Below are positions 38,201 to 46,198 of a stretch of 64,000 nt of DNA, one piece after another (the first letter of the stretch is position 1; each line of letters begins with the position of its first letter). The notes beneath the pieces are model-generated. The model worked only from the letters and a program-made list of their open reading frames with translations. It searched no databases and was not told where the DNA came from. The position numbers and the translations under genes are program-made. Source of the DNA: CAVXSP01 sp963724645 (lineage in GTDB: Bacteria; Acidobacteriota; Vicinamibacteria; Vicinamibacterales; SCN-69-37); NCBI GenBank assembly GCA_963724645.1, contig CAVRVJ010000014.1:45546-109545 (forward strand), written 5' to 3'.

Positions 38201-38593
38201 CATCGGCGGAGGTCGGCGGCGGCGGCGGCGGTATTATGGTGGGGGGTATTGGAAGCGCCCGGTCTCGGCGTGGGGGAGGCGGCGGCGGACGCAGGTCCGC
38301 AGGGGCGCCGGCGGCGCCGCGGGCAGCCCCGGTGGCGCACGCGGCACCGCGGGCACGGCGGGGACGGGTGGAACCGGTGGCGGGCGGACACAACCCGGAG
38401 CAGCTTTGGTGGCGGCGGCGGGGGCGGCGGCTACTTCGGGGGCGGCGGCGGGGGCGGGCGGGGGCGGCGGTAATCGATGGACAGGCGGCAGCGGGCGGCG
38501 GCGGGGGCGGTTCGTCGTTCATTGCGCCCGGCGCGACGGGGGTCGCATGCGGCAGGCGTCCGCGGCGCGGGGTCGGTGACGATTTCGTGGTAG
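35203..38593 (+). CDS. Fusion: PqqD-like domain, Tat/anchor-like segment, eight IPT/TIG repeats and glycine-rich domain (several frameshifts)
   Basis: Reconstructed across frames, this is about 1,130 residues. Residues 12-88 are a PqqD/RRE-like winged helix (VHALNPTAARVWRHCDGATS, EIA-like DAIAAALRVE). RRWLLGRGVAAAMLPAIYSI at about 95-115 reads as an internal twin-arginine or membrane-anchor segment ending VEAQS. Eight near-identical IPT/TIG beta-sandwich repeats follow (see repeat entry). Then comes FRVPAGVGSITIQAAGAAGG and a long poly-Gly region ending GSVTISW, a Gly-rich domain of the ALK/LTK type. Frameshifts at about 35.83, 36.22, 37.13, 37.85 kb and later interrupt it. Probably a surface protein whose N-terminus stays cytoplasmic. 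Confidence 0.78.
35581..37830 (+). repeat. Eight tandem IPT/TIG-encoding repeats, about 280 bp each
   Basis: Units begin near 35581, 35861, 36167, 36447, 36726, 37008, 37283 and 37556, each starting GCGCCGACGCTGACGAGCGT or a close variant. Each encodes PTLTSVSPNQGIRGTTVAVT, a central strand TNFVVGATTVTVGG and LTANFVLDPAAA. The units are so similar at DNA level that unequal recombination and assembly collapse are both likely. Repeat number should therefore be treated as a minimum estimate. Confidence 0.88.
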
Positions 38594-38623
38594 TTCGCTG
38601 AATCGATCGGATCAACGTGGCAG

Positions 38624-39768
38624 ATGGCGACGCTGTCTGACGGCGCGTTCCGGTTCTTGTCGCTGTGTGCGCAGCTGCCGGGATCTGCTGGCGGTCGCGG
38701 AACGTCTCCCGTCTGCGCTGTCGAGGGTCCGGTCATTTGACGAGCTCGTGACCGCCGCGGAACAGCACGGCATGGAGCCGCTCGTGCTCGCGCACATCGA
38801 GCGGACAGGGCTGGCGATTCCGGCCGGCGTCCGTGCTCGCCTTCGCGCCAGACGGACACAGCACGCGCACGCCGCGGCAGTCCGGGCCCGCGTCGTCGCT
38901 GACGTCGTCTGCGCGATGGCGCAGGCGGACGTGCCATTCCTCGTCCTGAAAGGTGCCGCGCTCGCGCATCTCGTGTACGGCGATCCCCGGCTTCGGCCGA
39001 TGCGCGACGTCGATCTGCTCATCCGCAAGGCCGACACCGGACGTGCGCTCGATGCTCTGATGCGTTGCGGTTTCGTGCAAGGTGGCACCGCCGTCCCCCG
39101 CATCACCACCACCTGCGGGCCATGGCAAAGACGCAGGAGGGGCGACCGTCACGATCGAGCTGCACCACGAACTGCTGGCGCCAACGCCCTTCATCGAGCC
39201 GCGCGAGTATGACGACTTGATAGGCCGCTCTCAGCCGTTCGAATGGGGCGCAACGACGTGTCGGACTCTCGGGCGTGAAGACATGCTGTGGCACGTGTAT
39301 GCGCATGCGTTCGTGATCAACACGCTGCGCCCCGGCGCGATACGGCTGCTGTCGGTCGCCGATCTCGCGCACGCCACCGAGGCGTGGATCGATCAAATCG
39401 ATTGGGAACTGCTCCGGCGACAGCACGCCCGCCTGCTGCGAGCGCTGCACGTGCTTCACGATCTGGTGCCGTGGTCGCCGCACGTCGCGGAAGTGTTGCG
39501 CGCACAGGCGGCGCGTCCGGCCACCGCCGTCCGGGCCTATCCGATCGATTCGGATCCTGATTGGTCCCTGAGGCCGATGCCGGACGTGCTCTGGCCGCCG
39601 GGGTGGTGGTTCCGGATGCGGTACGGCATCACCGCGTGGCCTCGCTGGCTATGGTTTCGCGCCGTTGGCCATCCTGCCCGTCTCGCGCTCTCCGCAGGGC
39701 GGGCCGTCATGACGCGCCTCCCGAGATGGTCCGGACTGCAGAGGATGGATGCCGGTCAACAGTTGTGA
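38624..39768 (+). CDS. Family-5 nucleotidyltransferase (Nucleotidyltransf_5-like), two frameshifts
   Basis: About 380 residues. The N-terminus (ATG 38624, MATLSDGAFRFLSLCA) joins the main frame at about 38670. The core shows VPFLVLKGAALAHLVYGDPRLRPMRDVDLLI, in which GAAL and RDVD provide the pol-beta-like metal-binding acid pair. After a second shift near 39095, VTIELHHELLAPTPF and the helical C-terminus (MLWHVYAHAFVIN) follow. Members accompany HprK-like kinases and PqqD proteins in peptide-modification clusters. Both shifts lie in otherwise typical sequence, so errors are likely. It is the last gene before att site 2. Confidence 0.8.
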
Positions 39769-39862
39769 TCAATCAGTGAACAATTTGCTCCCGAACACCG
39801 AGTATCTGCAGGATTCCGCCCGAGCTAAACCCACGAAGAATCAACGAGATAGTGTACCTGCA

Positions 39863-40111
39863 TTAGCCTTTTAACCAGAGGGTCGCAGGTTCGATCCCTG
39901 CGCGGCCCACCAATGTTTTCCTCGGGATTTCGCACGATTCTGATCGCGCCGGATCGGCCGATCGGCGACGTTGCCCTTTTCTTGCCCTTTTCCTGCCACC
40001 GATTCCGTCGAGCAACTTGATCTCGGTGTTGAGGAAGCCCGGCGACAAGTGTGCATACCGCATGGTCATCTGCATCGTCTGATGGCCAAGCAGTTCGCCG
40101 ACCGCACGCAC
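39863..40111 (-). pseudogene. C-terminal remnant of the element-2 tyrosine integrase
   Basis: The frame holds VGELLGHQTMQMTMRYAHLSP, the HxxR-less final box with the catalytic Tyr, characteristic of tyrosine-recombinase C-termini. All upstream catalytic residues are missing: the sequence passes into relaxase DNA at about 40112. The last residues read through the tRNA-derived att core and are not protein-meaningful. Position and orientation relative to att site 2 mirror the intact integrase of element 1. Confidence 0.75.
39868..39920 (+). mobile_element. Internal att site shared by element 1 (right end) and element 2 (left end)
   Basis: The 53-bp copy of the tRNA-Lys 3' end (from CTTTTAACC to AATGTTTTC) is identical to 29720-29772. 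It lacks the 5' half of the tRNA, so it is not a gene. It marks the junction between two tandemly integrated elements. Confidence 0.9.
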
Positions 40112-40117
40112 TGACGC

Positions 40118-40856
40118 GCCGCAGCCTACGACTACATCAGTCGCGAGGAGGAGTACAGCGGTCCAGATCGTGACCTATACCGAATCTGGCAACATGCCCG
40201 ATTGGGCCGAGGAGAACCCCCGCGACTTCTGGGATGCCGCCGACGTCCACGAGCGCGCAAACGGCCGCTTGTATGTCGCGGCCGACTTCGCACTGCCGCG
40301 GGAACTCAATCCGGAGGACCAGGTTGAACTTGCCGCGGAGTTCGCGCGCGAACTGACGGAGTCCGAGCGCCTCCCCTACACGCTCGCGATTCACGCGGGC
40401 CAGGACGAGGACGGCCGCAAGCACAACCCTCATGCGCATCTGATGTTTTCCGAGCGCCGGAACGACGGTATCGAGCGATCGCGCGAGGACTGGTTCAGCC
40501 GAGCGAATTCCGAACATCCCGAAAGGGGCGGGGCGCCGAAGAGCCGGACGTTCCACGGACGTGAGTGGATCGAGCGCGCCCGCGAACGATGGGCGGAGCT
40601 GACGAACGCCATGCTCGAGCGCCGTGGGCGTGATGAGCGTGTCGATCACCGGGGCTACGAGCGCCAGGGCATCGACCGCGAGCCCGGTGAGCATTACGGC
40701 CCGTCCGCGGCTCACGTCGTCGCGCGGGGACATGGTCATGATCGCCTGGACGAAGCGGCGACCCGCGTCGACGACGACCAAGCGATCCGAGAGATTGACG
40801 CCGAGATCTCTCGACTTGAAACCGTCCGGGAGGGCCTCACCGAACACGAACCGTAG
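40118..40856 (+). pseudogene. Truncated MobA/MobL-family relaxase of element 2
   Basis: The reading frame starts abruptly with AAAYDYISREEEY, a sequence found just after the catalytic Tyr region of MobQ-type relaxases, shifts near 40168, and continues MPDWAEENPRDFWDAADVHE. The metal-binding histidines are in LAIHAGQDEDGRKHNPHAHLMF. The N-terminal residues, including the usual catalytic tyrosine, are absent at the junction with the integrase remnant, so nicking activity is probably lost. The frame ends at an amber codon directly followed by a further in-frame segment. Confidence 0.8.
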
Positions 40857-41159
40857 AACGACGCCTGGATCAAACTTCTGAGCCAGGAGGAGACATGGCT
40901 CGTCCGGGCGAGGGATCTCGTAGCCAAGGTTCAGCGCTTTCGAGAGCACGAGGTTGACCGGTTCTGGCCGGCGGTCTGGCGACGGTGGGCGATGGCATTG
41001 GCTTTTGCCCTGGCGACAACCGCGGTCGCGGCCGGTGCCTACGCGTGGAGCAGCCGCCCGTACGCGACCGAACTAAGAGAGCTGCGCTCACGCGTCGAAC
41101 TGCTGGACTTCGTCGCGCAGCGCGTCTTGACGATGACGCCGGCCGAGAGGCCAATTTGA
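40857..41159 (+). CDS. Membrane-anchored segment following the relaxase in frame after an amber codon
   Basis: A 100-codon frame in phase with the relaxase, separated only by TAG 40854-40856. It encodes an amphipathic helix (LLSQEETWLVRARDLVAKV), a membrane span (WAMALAFALATTAVAAGAYAW) and a coiled tail ending TPAERPI. There is no usable start codon before the membrane span. Either the relaxase and this segment are one protein broken by a stop mutation or error, or it is a separate small mobilisation membrane protein with a lost start. Confidence 0.45.
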   Translation, partial: NDAWIKLLSQEETWLVRARDLVAKVQRFREHEVDRFWPAVWRRWAMALAFALATTAVAAGAYAWSSRPYATELRELRSRVELLDFVAQRVLTMTPAERPI

Positions 41160-41288
41160 TGCACTCATGAAATGGCCGGCGTCAAAGCGCTGACGCGTCA
41201 TCGCACCCTGATCGGTGTCTAAGGATCGTTGGTCTCTTGGGCAAGCCGTCACGTCAAACTGAGCGATAGAATCGCGCCTACGAAGACA

Positions 41289-43263
41289 ATGCGACTTAGT
41301 TCTGGAACGGGCTGGGTTCTCGGCCTCACTGTCTCGGCCTTCCTTGTGGTGGGCACGCCCACTGTCCCCTCGGCCCGCGTTCAAGTGGCCACTCGTCAGG
41401 CCCCCGTTAATGCGGCCGATCCGCGGACGATGGGTTCCGGGGCGATCAGCGGCGTCGTCGTTGACGCCGCAACGAATTCGGCCGTCGCAGGCGCGGTGGT
41501 CCAACTCGCGATTGAGGGAAAAGGGAGACCTGGATCCGCTGGCAGCATGCTGACCGACGCCAAAGGGCGCTTCGTGTTCGTGAACCTTCAGCCGAGCGAT
41601 CACTTCACGATCGGCGTCACCAAGTTCGGCTACCTCGACGGCGGCCACGGATTTGCTCACGGTCCAGGGACTTCCGGTGGCCGTGTCGCCTTGCGAAATG
41701 GGGAGTGGGTTTCGAACGTCCGCATCCCGCTGTGGCGCCCCGCAGCGATAAGCGGGATGGTCGTAGACGAGCGCGGCGAACCTGCGGTTGATGTCTATGT
41801 CCGCGTAATTGCGAAGGTGCACGTGCTCGGACACGATGAATTCGCATCGGGTTCCTCAGGCCTCGCCGTGACGACTACCGACGAACGCGGTCGGTATCGA
41901 TTTGCTGGCCTGGCGCCTGGCCAGTACTTCGTGGAAGTCCCCTCAGGTACAAGCATCGCTGCCGCCAACGTCGCAAATGCAAAGGCCCTCGGACACCAGC
42001 GGGTCGATGCCACGCCCTCCAACCGGTTTCAACTTCGGGGACGGTCAGCGGCTCGCGGTCGCCCACTTTCCTATTCCGCCGGCGCCAGTCGATGGAAGAC
42101 GTTTCGCGTATCCGGACACGTTCGCTCCCGGGTCGCGGACACTGGACGCAGCGATGCCGATTGACATCGTCGCGGGCGAGGAGCGTAACGGCATCGATGT
42201 TGTCTTGAACCCCGTGACGACGTTTCAGATCTCGGGAACTGTCGAGGGTCCGCCAGAATCGTGGACCGGCTTGACTCTGCGATTGATTCCAAAGGGGTTG
42301 GAACATCTGGCGCTTGAGGTGGCGACGGCTCTGGTCGGAGTCGGTGGTCGATTCACTTTCCTTAACGTTCCGGCCGGCGACTACACCATTGATGCATCAC
42401 ACTCTTTTGGCAGTTTTGGCCTCACGCGAGGCCCGCTGCCCGCCACCATCATGGCGAATTCGCCTGGCGGCATTTCTCAGGATCTCGACACCGCGCCTGG
42501 TGTGCAGTTCGCGATCAACTTCCATGCGGGCGGCCGTGATGACTATTGGGCCCGCCAGGCCGTCCCGGTAGGCGGACGCGACGAATCCGGCATCATCGTG
42601 ACGATGCGTCGAGCGGGACTGATAGCAGGCCGCGTGGTCAAGGACCTGGATCCGAACGTTCCGATTCCAGAGTATCCGAATGTCGGGATTCAGCTCGATC
42701 CTGCCGACGGAACGCCCGGCTTGGGCTCTCCCGGAGTGTCCCTGGATCCTCGAACGAGTTCCGACGAATTCACCATCCAAGGATTGTTCCCTGGCCAGTA
42801 CTTTCTTCGTACTCGGTTCGGCTGGATCGTGAAGTCCATTTCCTGGAACGGGCGTGACTACACAGATTCGCCCTTCAACGCCGCAGAAACGCAGGACATC
42901 CACGATGTCACGGTGGTCGTGACGAATGCGGGAGCTACGCTGACCGGATTAGTTAGGGACGCTCAGAATGCTCCAGCTCAAGACGCGCTGGTTGTGGTCT
43001 TCCCGGCGACATCCGAACGATGGAGCAGTGTGGGCCTCAATTCTCCGAGAATCCGATTGGCGGACGGAGCTCAACGGGGCCAGTTTGAGATCGCGAACCT
43101 GCCGGCTGGAGAGTACGCCGTTATCGCCGTGCGTGGGCCGGCGGCCAAATTGCGCATCGGACCTGAATTCTTCAAGGCAGCCGCCTCGGTCGCCACGCGC
43201 GTTTCACTGTCCTTGGGTCGCACAGAGAGCGTCAACCTCGTGCTTCGCGATTCGGTGCGCTGA
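41289..43263 (+). CDS. Secreted carboxypeptidase-regulatory-like (CNA-B-type) repeat protein, one frameshift
   Basis: About 657 residues across two frames joined near 42005. A signal peptide (GWVLGLTVSAFLVVGTPTV) precedes several beta-sandwich modules of the carboxypeptidase regulatory-like type: AISGVVVDAATNSAVAGAVV, AAISGMVVDERGEPAVDVYV, FQISGTVEGPPESW, and ATLTGLVRDAQNAPAQDALV. Each ends with a FxGLxPGxYxV-type strand. Such proteins are common, probably periplasmic or surface-exposed, in Acidobacteriota; substrates are unknown. Its stop overlaps the start of the next, related gene (TGATG), so they are an operon on element 2. Confidence 0.82.
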
Positions 43264-45119
43264 TGCTACAGCGATTCTGCCTTCTAGTTCTCTGTGCGCT
43301 CCCCGTGGCGCTCGCCGCGCAAGCCGGCAGTCCTTCTCCTAACGTAGCGGCAGGGAGCGGAATCATCAGCGGTCAGGTCATCAGCGACGAGGCGACCCCA
43401 AGGCCGATCGGTCGGGCGATTGTGACGGTAAAGGGAAGCACGATCGACGATCGAGGTGCCATTACCGCCGACGATGGACATTTTCAAGTTCGAGGTCTGC
43501 CCGCTGGACGATTCACAGTGACCGTGGCGAAGCCGGCTTATCTCGACACCTCCTATGGTGCGACGAAGCCTGGTGTCCCAGGCACGGCGATCGCTCTGGG
43601 TCCCGACCAACACGTCGACATCACGCTTCGATTGCCGTTCGGTGGCGTCCTCTCAGGGAAACTGATGAATCGAGCGAATGAACCGTTAGCGGGTGTTTGG
43701 CTCGACGCCCGTCTCGTGCAGCCTGGAAGGGAGACTCTGAAGTTCGCTGGCCGAGCCGTGACTGACGACCGTGGTGTCTATCGAATCTTTGGTTTGCCCA
43801 CGGGCGATTACATCGTCGCCGCGTCTACAGCGTCCCTCAGCATCATTACGAACATTGCGCAACCCACGGTCGCGGAGGTCGATGCCATCTTGGCCGATCT
43901 GACTCAGCACGCTCACAGCGATCAGGCCGGCGTCTTCCTGTCGGCAACACGTGCGCCAGGGGAAATTCACCGCTCAGTTAGATTCACTGCGGTCTACTTC
44001 CCCGGCGTCGCGTCAGTGCAGGAGGCGACGCGCGTGACGCTGAGAGCAGGCGAGGAACGGGCAGGGCTCGACTTTCCGTACGATCCCGCCACGACCGCAG
44101 ACATTGAGGGCGCGATCAGCGGTCCCGTGGACAACATCTCGTCTGCCCAGATCGGCTTGCATCCAATCGGTCCCGGTGTGACAACAACGTTGGATCCGAC
44201 TGTCCGGCCGACGGCGGACGGCAGATTCACGTTCACTGGCGTGGCTCTAGGGCGTTACACGATCACCGCGCGTGCAACCAGAGATCAAGGGGCCACTCCA
44301 TTGAGGCCAGCGCCTCAGGTCACTACGATCGTCACACCGTCAGTTGACGCGGCGAAATCAGCGGACGCGGAGTTCTTCTATGCGACGACGGAGATCGACG
44401 TTCGCGGAGACAGCGTCAAGAATGTGAATCTGGTTCTGCAGCCTGGCAGCACGATGAGCGGACGCCTCCGATTTGATTCCACTCGGCTGACCCCGCCCAA
44501 TCGACTGGCAGGTGTTCGCGTGAGCGTCGCCCCAGCTGGAGTCCCCTCCAGACCCTTTGTCGTTAGCGGCGGCTTCACGATGCTGCGCGAAGCCGAGGTT
44601 CGACCCGATGGCACGTTCAGCGTGAAGAGCATTGGACCTGGTCCACACACCATTCGCGTGACGTTGCCATCAGACCTTAGAGGCGCGGGATGGTGGCCGC
44701 GGTCGGCGATCTTCGAAGACGCCGATTTGCTCGACTCAGATTCAGAATTCCAGCCTGGAATCAACCTGAGCGACGTCGTCTTAACGCTTTCGGACCAACA
44801 CACGGAGCTTTCGGGCGGCTTGGTTGCAGCAGCTGGGCAGCCCGCGCCCGAATATGTGGTCGTGGTTTACTCCACCGATCGTCGCGCTTGGCGCGCGGAT
44901 GCGCGCCGGACGCAAATGGTTCGACCTGCAAGCGACGGCAAGTTTCAGATGCGCGATCTGCCGGCCGGCGAGTATTTCATCGCCGCAGTGACACAGATCG
45001 ATCCCGATGAGCTGCTGAGCCCCCAGTTCTTCGAGCGTCTCGTACCGGCTTCGCTGAAGTTCTCGATCGCTGACGGGGAGAGGAAGATTCAGGATTTGCG
45101 TTTAGCCGGGGGCCAGTAG
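43263..45119 (+). CDS. Secreted carboxypeptidase-regulatory-like repeat protein (paralogue)
   Basis: A 618-residue protein with an intact frame. Signal peptide MLQRFCLLVLCALPVALAAQ, then GIISGQVISDEATPRPIGRA, GVLSGKLMNRANEPLAGVWL, ADIEGAISGPVDN and TMSGRLRFDSTR modules, each a regulatory-like beta-sandwich with FQVRGLPAGRFTV-type ends. It resembles the upstream gene throughout and probably arose by duplication. Coupled translation suggests the two products act together at the cell surface. Cargo of element 2. Confidence 0.85.
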   Translation: MLQRFCLLVLCALPVALAAQAGSPSPNVAAGSGIISGQVISDEATPRPIGRAIVTVKGSTIDDRGAITADDGHFQVRGLPAGRFTVTVAKPAYLDTSYGATKPGVPGTAIALGPDQHVDITLRLPFGGVLSGKLMNRANEPLAGVWLDARLVQPGRETLKFAGRAVTDDRGVYRIFGLPTGDYIVAASTASLSIITNIAQPTVAEVDAILADLTQHAHSDQAGVFLSATRAPGEIHRSVRFTAVYFPGVASVQEATRVTLRAGEERAGLDFPYDPATTADIEGAISGPVDNISSAQIGLHPIGPGVTTTLDPTVRPTADGRFTFTGVALGRYTITARATRDQGATPLRPAPQVTTIVTPSVDAAKSADAEFFYATTEIDVRGDSVKNVNLVLQPGSTMSGRLRFDSTRLTPPNRLAGVRVSVAPAGVPSRPFVVSGGFTMLREAEVRPDGTFSVKSIGPGPHTIRVTLPSDLRGAGWWPRSAIFEDADLLDSDSEFQPGINLSDVVLTLSDQHTELSGGLVAAAGQPAPEYVVVVYSTDRRAWRADARRTQMVRPASDGKFQMRDLPAGEYFIAAVTQIDPDELLSPQFFERLVPASLKFSIADGERKIQDLRLAGGQ

Positions 45120-45220
45120 AGGGGCCGCGATGCCTATAACACCCCACCCGCTGGATGTCGGCGTTCTCCTGGCTGATCAGCCACTCGGCCGGCCGCTACG
45201 GCGCGGCGCACATCGTCTCC

Positions 45221-45643
45221 TCACCGGTGACGCACCAATTGCACCAGTTCCGAATCGCTCCTGAATGCACCGGCCAGCGACTCGTCAAGGGTGGCCAGCG
45301 TGACGCCGTGCTGGCGCACCAACGCGACGAGGTAACGATCGGTCACTTGGTTCGCGCCGATCATCAGGTCCGTCCGCACGACCCGATCCACGCAGCTCAG
45401 ATCATCAGGAACGAACTGATGCCGCCGGTCAGCGAGAAGCCCGCGGAGTACGCCGAAGGCCTGGTCGGGCGACATGCCATAGCCGAGCGCAGGATGGGAA
45501 GAAACGCGTGCAAAGCCCAATTGTGAAACCGGACATGTGGCAAAATCGCTGACTCCATGAAACCAGCCGCGCGCGATGTGGTGATGCTCATGGTTTTCCC
45601 ACAGCAGGGCCATGAGCACATTGACATCGAGCAGAAATGTCAC
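45221..45643 (-). CDS. vapC: PIN-domain ribonuclease toxin VapC
   Basis: A 140-residue PIN nuclease. LLDVNVLMALLWENHEHH supplies the first acidic residue, and QVTDRYLVALVRQHGVTLATLDESL the conserved Asp cluster of the C-terminal half. VapC toxins cut tRNA or rRNA. Its start overlaps the stop of the antitoxin gene upstream by 4 nt. It may stabilise element 2 in the chromosome. Confidence 0.85.
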   Translation of the reverse strand: MTFLLDVNVLMALLWENHEHHHIARGWFHGVSDFATCPVSQLGFARVSSHPALGYGMSPDQAFGVLRGLLADRRHQFVPDDLSCVDRVVRTDLMIGANQVTDRYLVALVRQHGVTLATLDESLAGAFRSDSELVQLVRHR

Positions 45644-45891
45644 GGCGTCTGCGCTTCGATTTCCGCGACGAGTCTCGAGGTGATCACGCCATTCGTCGTA
45701 CGAATCAGCGGCAGGCCGTCATCGCCAGTTGCAATCGTGAACTGCTTGGCCGTAGACGCCTGTTTCGCGAGGAGATAGCGCCCTGGCGCGACGCGCTCGA
45801 CTTCGAAAGCGTCTCCAGCCGCAAGATGGTCGGCGGCCTGGATTTCTGTCGGAATGGCAATGAGCCCGTTGGCGTCTAGGACTGCTTTCAT
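45640..45891 (-). CDS. vapB: AbrB/MazE-type antitoxin, VapB
   Basis: An 83-residue protein with an N-terminal swapped-hairpin AbrB domain (MKAVLDANGLIAIPTEI, GDAFEVERVAPGRYLLA) and a C-terminal tail (NGVITSRLVAEIEAQ) that would bind the VapC groove. Translational coupling (ATGA overlap) to the PIN toxin is the classic vapBC order. It should bind its own promoter. Confidence 0.82.
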   Translation of the reverse strand: MKAVLDANGLIAIPTEIQAADHLAAGDAFEVERVAPGRYLLAKQASTAKQFTIATGDDGLPLIRTTNGVITSRLVAEIEAQTP

Positions 45892-46077
45892 GCCTGCATT
45901 TTACTCCCGACCGGCGTTGCCCTTTTTTTTGCCCTTTGCGTGCACCCACACCCGGCTCACGCCGGCAAACGGCCGCATCATCCGTAATCGGACTCTCGCC
46001 AATGTTTTCGGCCTTCGATTCGTATGTCGGCAAGTCCAAGTCGTGATCAGCAAACAGCGGCAAAACGGGCTGGTTCG

Positions 46078-46124
46078 GGCTTTTAACCAGAGGGTCGCAG
46101 GTTCGATCCCTGCGCGGCCCACCA
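46078..46124 (+). mobile_element. attR-type site of integrative element 2
   Basis: The third copy of the tRNA-Lys 3' end (47 bp, from GGCTTTTAACC to the encoded ACCA) matches 29718-29764. Downstream bases diverge after ACCA, so this is the chromosomal right boundary. Frames read on its antisense strand give the well-known spurious tRNA-derived peptide and are not genes. Confidence 0.9.
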
Positions 46125-46198
46125 TCCTTCGCTCGCCCTCCGGGCGAGCAGCGCGCAGGAACCTCGTTCGCCCGTTTCCCCGATGAGACGTGAAGGAC

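Noticed and set aside
45901..46125. Antisense reading frame with the GRAGIEPATLWLK peptide, also seen near 29.7 and 39.9 kb
   Set aside because: This is the antisense translation of the tRNA-Lys 3' end and a well-known false gene product. It simply marks the att copies.
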